A DNA stretch of 64,000 bases, taken from the NCBI GenBank assembly GCA_948474755.1, contig CAOLHI010000554.1, forward strand, positions 372,001 to 436,000, written 5' to 3'. The notes under the pieces were generated by a model. The model saw only the letters and a list, made by a program, of their open reading frames with translations. It searched no databases and was not told the origin of the DNA. A program made the translations under genes and the position numbers. Source of the DNA: Ctenosaura bakeri. Its lineage: Eukaryota; Chordata; Lepidosauria; Squamata; Iguanidae. Shown one piece after another: positions 52,701 through 58,700 of this stretch (position 1 is the first letter of the stretch; each line of letters opens with the position of its first letter).

Positions 52701-55700
52701 AAGTTGGGGGGGGGAATTAGCTGGAGCACTCTTGGCTAACTGAGAGGCAAGGTAACTTTAGCAAGATCTTTAACTCAATGTATACAGTGACAGGTCAGAG
52801 AGCAGCTAGACAAGGTTTTCAAAGTAACAAACAATATTTTATTAAAGACAAGAAATACAAAAGATAAGACATAAACTAACTAACTGGGAAATAGAAACGG
52901 GAGTTGCAAAAGGGTAGGCAATATGACACCTGGTCTCGTAGTCCTGGAGAAGAGCAGGGTTCCGGGGAAGAAAGCTCAGCGTGGTTAGCTGAGGGGAGTT
53001 TCCTTAGACAACCAGCAGCAAGGCGGGATGGAAGTCCAAAGTAGTCCGAAGACTGTTTGGAACTGAGGGGTTTTTATAGGGGAGTTTGTGCCTACTGGCT
53101 ATGGCAAGCCAGGTGAGAACAAAAGGAGTTTTAGCGCTGGACAAAGGATTTGGAAAGGTCAAGTTTACATGATTGGATTTGCTCTTGATGACAATAGCGT
53201 GGCCGGTACGTTGATGGCCCAACATAAAGGAATGGCTTAGCTGAGAGCCATGCTGCTATTGTGAGGTTTGCAGATGGGAGTTCCCTGAAGCTACGAGCGA
53301 GGCTTGAGTTGCTGGCCTCAATAGGATCTGGAATGTAAAACCATTAGCGGCCGCACTCTGTCCGTGCTTGTTTGGAGAACCCCGCAAACATGTGGAGTGG
53401 GGTGGCTGGAAAAAGGTCAAGCTAAGGCCGAATTGTTTGATATCAAAATGATATCTGGGGTCCTCACCCACAGTGCCATAGTGGAAGTAACAGACTGACA
53501 TCCTTAGCAGCTGACCTACTTCATTCAGTTTGTTTGCTTCTGAGCCACAGTTTATAAAAATTACTTTTTTGTACTACAGCTCCAAAAATCCTCCCAAAAA
53601 AACACAGCCAGTGACCATGTTGTCAGGGGATTTTGGACATTATAGTGCAGAAAACTAAATTTAACAAGCTCTTGTTTTGCCTTGAGTGAAACTGAGAATA
53701 CTACAGCAGTGTTAAGCAAAGCAGAAGAGCACATTAAATGCTGCAGCACACAGCAATCTAATTTCATTAGATTTCACATCTACTGTGCATTCATATGATC
53801 TGCCTATTTCTTGAGCAAGAACACTGCCATCGCAAAAGATGTTCTTTTTAAAAAAATGCAATATATAATGCTTACTTATTTAATTCAAGCAGGATGCTTT
53901 TTGCACATAATTCTCATGGCTCCATTTCAACTTTTAGCTTCCTGAGATGGCTTTTTTATTCATGTGACATCACAAACCCTTCAACTGGCTCAATGTGGCA
54001 GAGATAGTACTGCTTAATCTTCTGTTATCCCACTTTTGGGGCTGCTTTTAAAATGCCCCAATTTCTCTCTCTTCCTCTCACTTTCTCACTTCTTCTTCAG
54101 TTTACTCCAATTGCTGCCATTTGAATTCAATGTGAAAAGCAGTTTACATTCAGTTAACTGCAGCAGGAGGAGGACAAGGGGTGGAATCTTGCTTTTCCCA
54201 GTAGGCTTAGGCTAAAGGAAACTTCTGAAACCTCTCCTAGCTTGCGTGCTTTCTTCCATTAATATGTGAAATCTTGACCAGACTCCATGTTGCCTGGCCA
54301 CACATGTCTCAGTTTTCATCTGTGAAATGTTGGTGGGTATCACATCACTGTATTGTGAGTCCTCCTACCCCCAATACAGGTACATTACTGTTCTGTTTTC
54401 TTCTGTTTCCCAAAACTCCAGGGCAAGGGAAAATTTAGATTGAGGAAAACAGTGAAACACCTGTTCCTCCTGGCCTAACACTTCTCCGGTCTTCAAAGCA
54501 CTCATGTGAACAGCTTGAAAATAGTTTTTAAAAACCCAACAACCCAGATCAGATATTTGCCATTATTACTTTGGACGGTAACATGTTTAGGTTTGCAGCC
54601 TTACAAGAAGAAGGGACAAAGTCCTTTCACGGATTTATTTCATAATTCTGCCACATGGCGGCAGCATACAGCTATTCGTGCTACAGCTGAGCGATTCATT
54701 TTTCTTTCTCTAGAAAACCCAGAGGGGAAGTCTCAATAAATCCTTGCTATAAATCCTTGTCACATTCTTGTGCTGATGTATCTGAAAACAACACCCTCCT
54801 GAAAATCCTAGAGTTGTTTAAAAAACTGTCCAAATCGATTTCCAGACGTGCAAGGAAACAGGAACAGCCCTGGGCTGAAAAGGCATGTAAATGAAACAGT
54901 TTGCTAGTCCTGTCTACTAAAGATTACACTCATGTTTATTGTCTTGTGCTTATACTATGAATAGGAGAGAACTTTGATTCCTAGCACTGTGTTCTCTGTT
55001 CATAGGACAGGTACAGCATGACTCAACTCAAATTCTGAGCAGGGTAGATTTCGTCCTGCTATATCCAAAACATGTGCAAAAAAGTCTGCTCACCATGTTT
55101 GTTCAGAACTAATTGATACACTGACTTCTGGCAACCCAGAAGAACTAAGGAGTTGAATCTAGTCTTAGTTGTACTTAAGAGTGCACCCACTGAAATCAAT
55201 GAAAATTATGACTTTCATACATAAATCCCACCAATTTCAACAGGTCTACACTAAGTTAGATCCAACACAACAGTTGACAAAAGTGTATGTGTGTGTGTGT
55301 GTGTACATTCAGAACCATTAGTTGAACTTGCGATCTTAAATACAAATACTTAGAAGTCTCAGTGATCTCAATGACACTGACATACAGATTATTGCTGCCT
55401 ATTTAATACTGTACTCATCGAATTTCTAGTGAAAAAAGCTTAATGTATCACATATCATGAACTCAAAATGCTTATTTGTTTTATTTTACAAGTCCCAATA
55501 TAAATATTTCCAGATCAGGTTATAATAAAAAAAATGCACTTTAAAAAATACAAAACAATTGACCAGTAAAACAAAAGCAAAAGGTAAATTAAGTGAAATG
55601 GTTTAAGAGATAGTAACCAACAGGAGTCACTATGTGTGTTAAGTTGCTAAAGAAATACGATTCCAGAGTCTAGTCCTAAAAATATAGCATTTTCTGTGTA

Positions 55701-58700
55701 GGAAAATGTCCTTTCCTATGCATAAAGAAATATTACTATACAAAAATATTATTTTCTCCCCTGAAAAGGCTGTGACACATGCAGAAAATGCTATACTCTG
55801 GGCAAAACAACGACAGGGGAATTTTGCATAGAATAAGTCCCAATTGCAGTATTTTCTGCAGAGAAGAACAACCGTTTCTGTGCTGGTTCCTATTCAGGAA
55901 ATGCTATTTTCTGTACAAAACAACCACATCCAAATTTTGCACAGAGTAATTCCTGAAATGCAAAGACTCTTGTCAATCCAGGATTTTTCTAATCAAAGTA
56001 TCCTGACAATCACAAAACACGTTTATAGTCTTTCCATTCCTATTGCAAAGACTTCTATATTCCACCATAGATTTTTAACTTACTGAAGAGTCCTTAGAGA
56101 TGTTTTTGCTTTCAGTATTTTCTACTGTAAATTGCCTTGTGAGAGGTTACTGAGATGGAAATATATTAAGGGAAAGCAGGCAGGCAGACAGAAAGGAAAG
56201 GGAAGGGAGGGAGGGAGGAAGGAGGAAGAGGAAAGGAAGGAAAGGTGAGAGAAGGATACCTAATGCTTGTGGTCTTGTCATGGAAGATAAACCACTTTTC
56301 ATTGAGTGTTGCTGAGGAGAGTCTTTTCCATTATAGACTGTGTGGCATGTAGCTGATGGGAGATGATCAGGTGCTGTGTCAATGAGAAGCATAAGAAATA
56401 CAAAGTTGTTTCACAGATGCAGCTGTATTTGTGGCACAGTGAACCCAAATCTCCTTGTCAGGTTGCCTTTCAGCAAAGAGGCAGGATATTTCTATTGAGA
56501 TCCCTTGAGCTATTCCTGCTGAGCAACCATCTCAAGACCCAGATAATGTCAAAAAAGTACACATCTTAGTTCAGAGTCCCTCTGAAATGTGGCCTTATTC
56601 CTCAGTGCAATGCCATTGCCACAAAAGCAAAAGGAATCCTACTACTTCATAAGCACACATCTTATCTGAATTTATATAGTAGAGCAAGATCAAGTAGCAG
56701 CTTGTGCTTGTCCGGAAACTCTGAAAAAGACCAAGAATAAGGTTTTCTTTCTTTGTTAGCATTCTAACACTCAGAGTTAGCTGTTTTGTCTTTTCAGTGT
56801 GGGCTTTCTTCCTTTGGCTTCAAATCACCACAAATATTTATCTTCAACATTTAGTTTTTCATCAATAAATAATGAATTTAAAAATATACATTCTAAAATA
56901 TTCAGATAGCACTCTCTACAATTAAGGCTGTCAAGCTACAAGTATTTGATTACTAGGGACTCACATGCCAAGCTTGGTGGAACTTACTTCCAGACAAACA
57001 TACAAGGTTTTCAGTAAACCAACAGATCAAATCCTATTTGCCTCAACATTTTCTAAGTAATAAGTTGAGGATGCTTTCAAAGGATAAAGCAGTTAAAAAC
57101 AATGTTTTTGTTTAAGAAAACTAACAGGTATTTAGAAAAGCTCTGCATATGTTCATCAACAGAAATAGCTCCAAGAAAAGGACCATGTCATTCACATTGT
57201 GCTTGCCATAATCAAAATGACACCCATAGCCCAAAACAACCAACTAAATGCAACCAACAAGTGCCAGTTTGTTTTTAGTTAGTTAACTTTTGTACCTCAA
57301 TAAAAACATTTTGTACTTTCACAGTGCTGAGTATCTTGTGTACATCAAGTGACAACAGTGACAATTAAAGCCATTTCCATTTCAGATTATAAAACAACAA
57401 AATATGGAAATTTCAAAGGGGTAAATATTTCTGCAAGGGTCTGTAATCCTGTATCATTTTGTGCCATCCAAATTTAAGGCGTTGCCTACACTTCAAGATG
57501 GATTCTGAGAGGCTAGATGTACATTGCATTTTTACCATAATCAGGCATTCCATAATACTATCCATGGAGAAGAATAGGGAAGTTTGCTGTAGCACAGCTT
57601 TCTATGCCCACATCTTCCCATGGTTAGAAAAGTCAGAAAGGGAAATGTAGCTGCAGAAACCTGCCATGTGGACTTTTGTAAAAGTGTCTAGGTGAATGTG
57701 AAGACATTCTCTCTGGATTTTCCCACTAAAAAATGGGAAGGTTGCAGGTGGAAAGGATGTAGCCAAAGCACATAGCCCTGTGCCTTCCCCATGAATACAA
57801 TTACTCAGGACCTGATCAGGGGTCTGGTTAAACCCCACAACATGCTTATTTTCAATTCACTGAATGGCAGCTGGTTCCAATCCAGCATGTAAATCCAGTG
57901 GCTAGAGTTCCAGTATTAGCAAGTAAAATCTGAAAGATATCTTACTCTTGCTTTCCAAGCACATATAGCTGTCTCTAGCAATAAGAACTAAAGTTGAAAT
58001 ACAGGGGTCCACTATGTATGGTAGATACCTTGTCATACTTTTACAGTCCAAGTCTTCTAAATAAATTACAGATCAGTTGCCCCTCACCTATCCAAAGAGT
58101 ATTTCATACATACAAAATGAAAAACACAGAATGTGACTTAATATTTACCCATTGGATGCATTCCAGCTTGAACTGGATGTGGTGCTAAAACAGGCTCATT
58201 TGTAACAGCAGCCGAGGAGCCTGTATTCTCTGGAGGTGGAAATAATGTGTTGGAACAAGTGCTGGATGAGGACTGCCGGGTTCTGAACTCTAAAAAAAGC
58301 AAGATGATTTACATTCACATCACATCTGCATAGTCACTGAAGTTTGCCTCTTCAGTGCAAGCAGAAACATTTGTATTATCCTTTGCAATGGGAACATGAT
58401 CTTTACATCTATCTGTCCATATATTTTTTGTATTTGCAAGTATCCCCAAGAGCTCAGAACAAAAACTGAGTTTCATAGCAGCTTAGTGAGAGAGGTCAGA
58501 TTAAAGCATGTTAGGCTTTGTGTAACGCTAGCCCTTCCCACCCTGCAAAACCTGTTAACTCACACTTATTACGGTGCATGGATTTGCTACAAGTAAGCCA
58601 TCTTTTGTAAACATAAACCCTCTAACATGTTAAATAAAACTAAATAATATTTGAGAGTGTGCAACAGACACATACAAGGGGATCACAAATCATCCAAACT

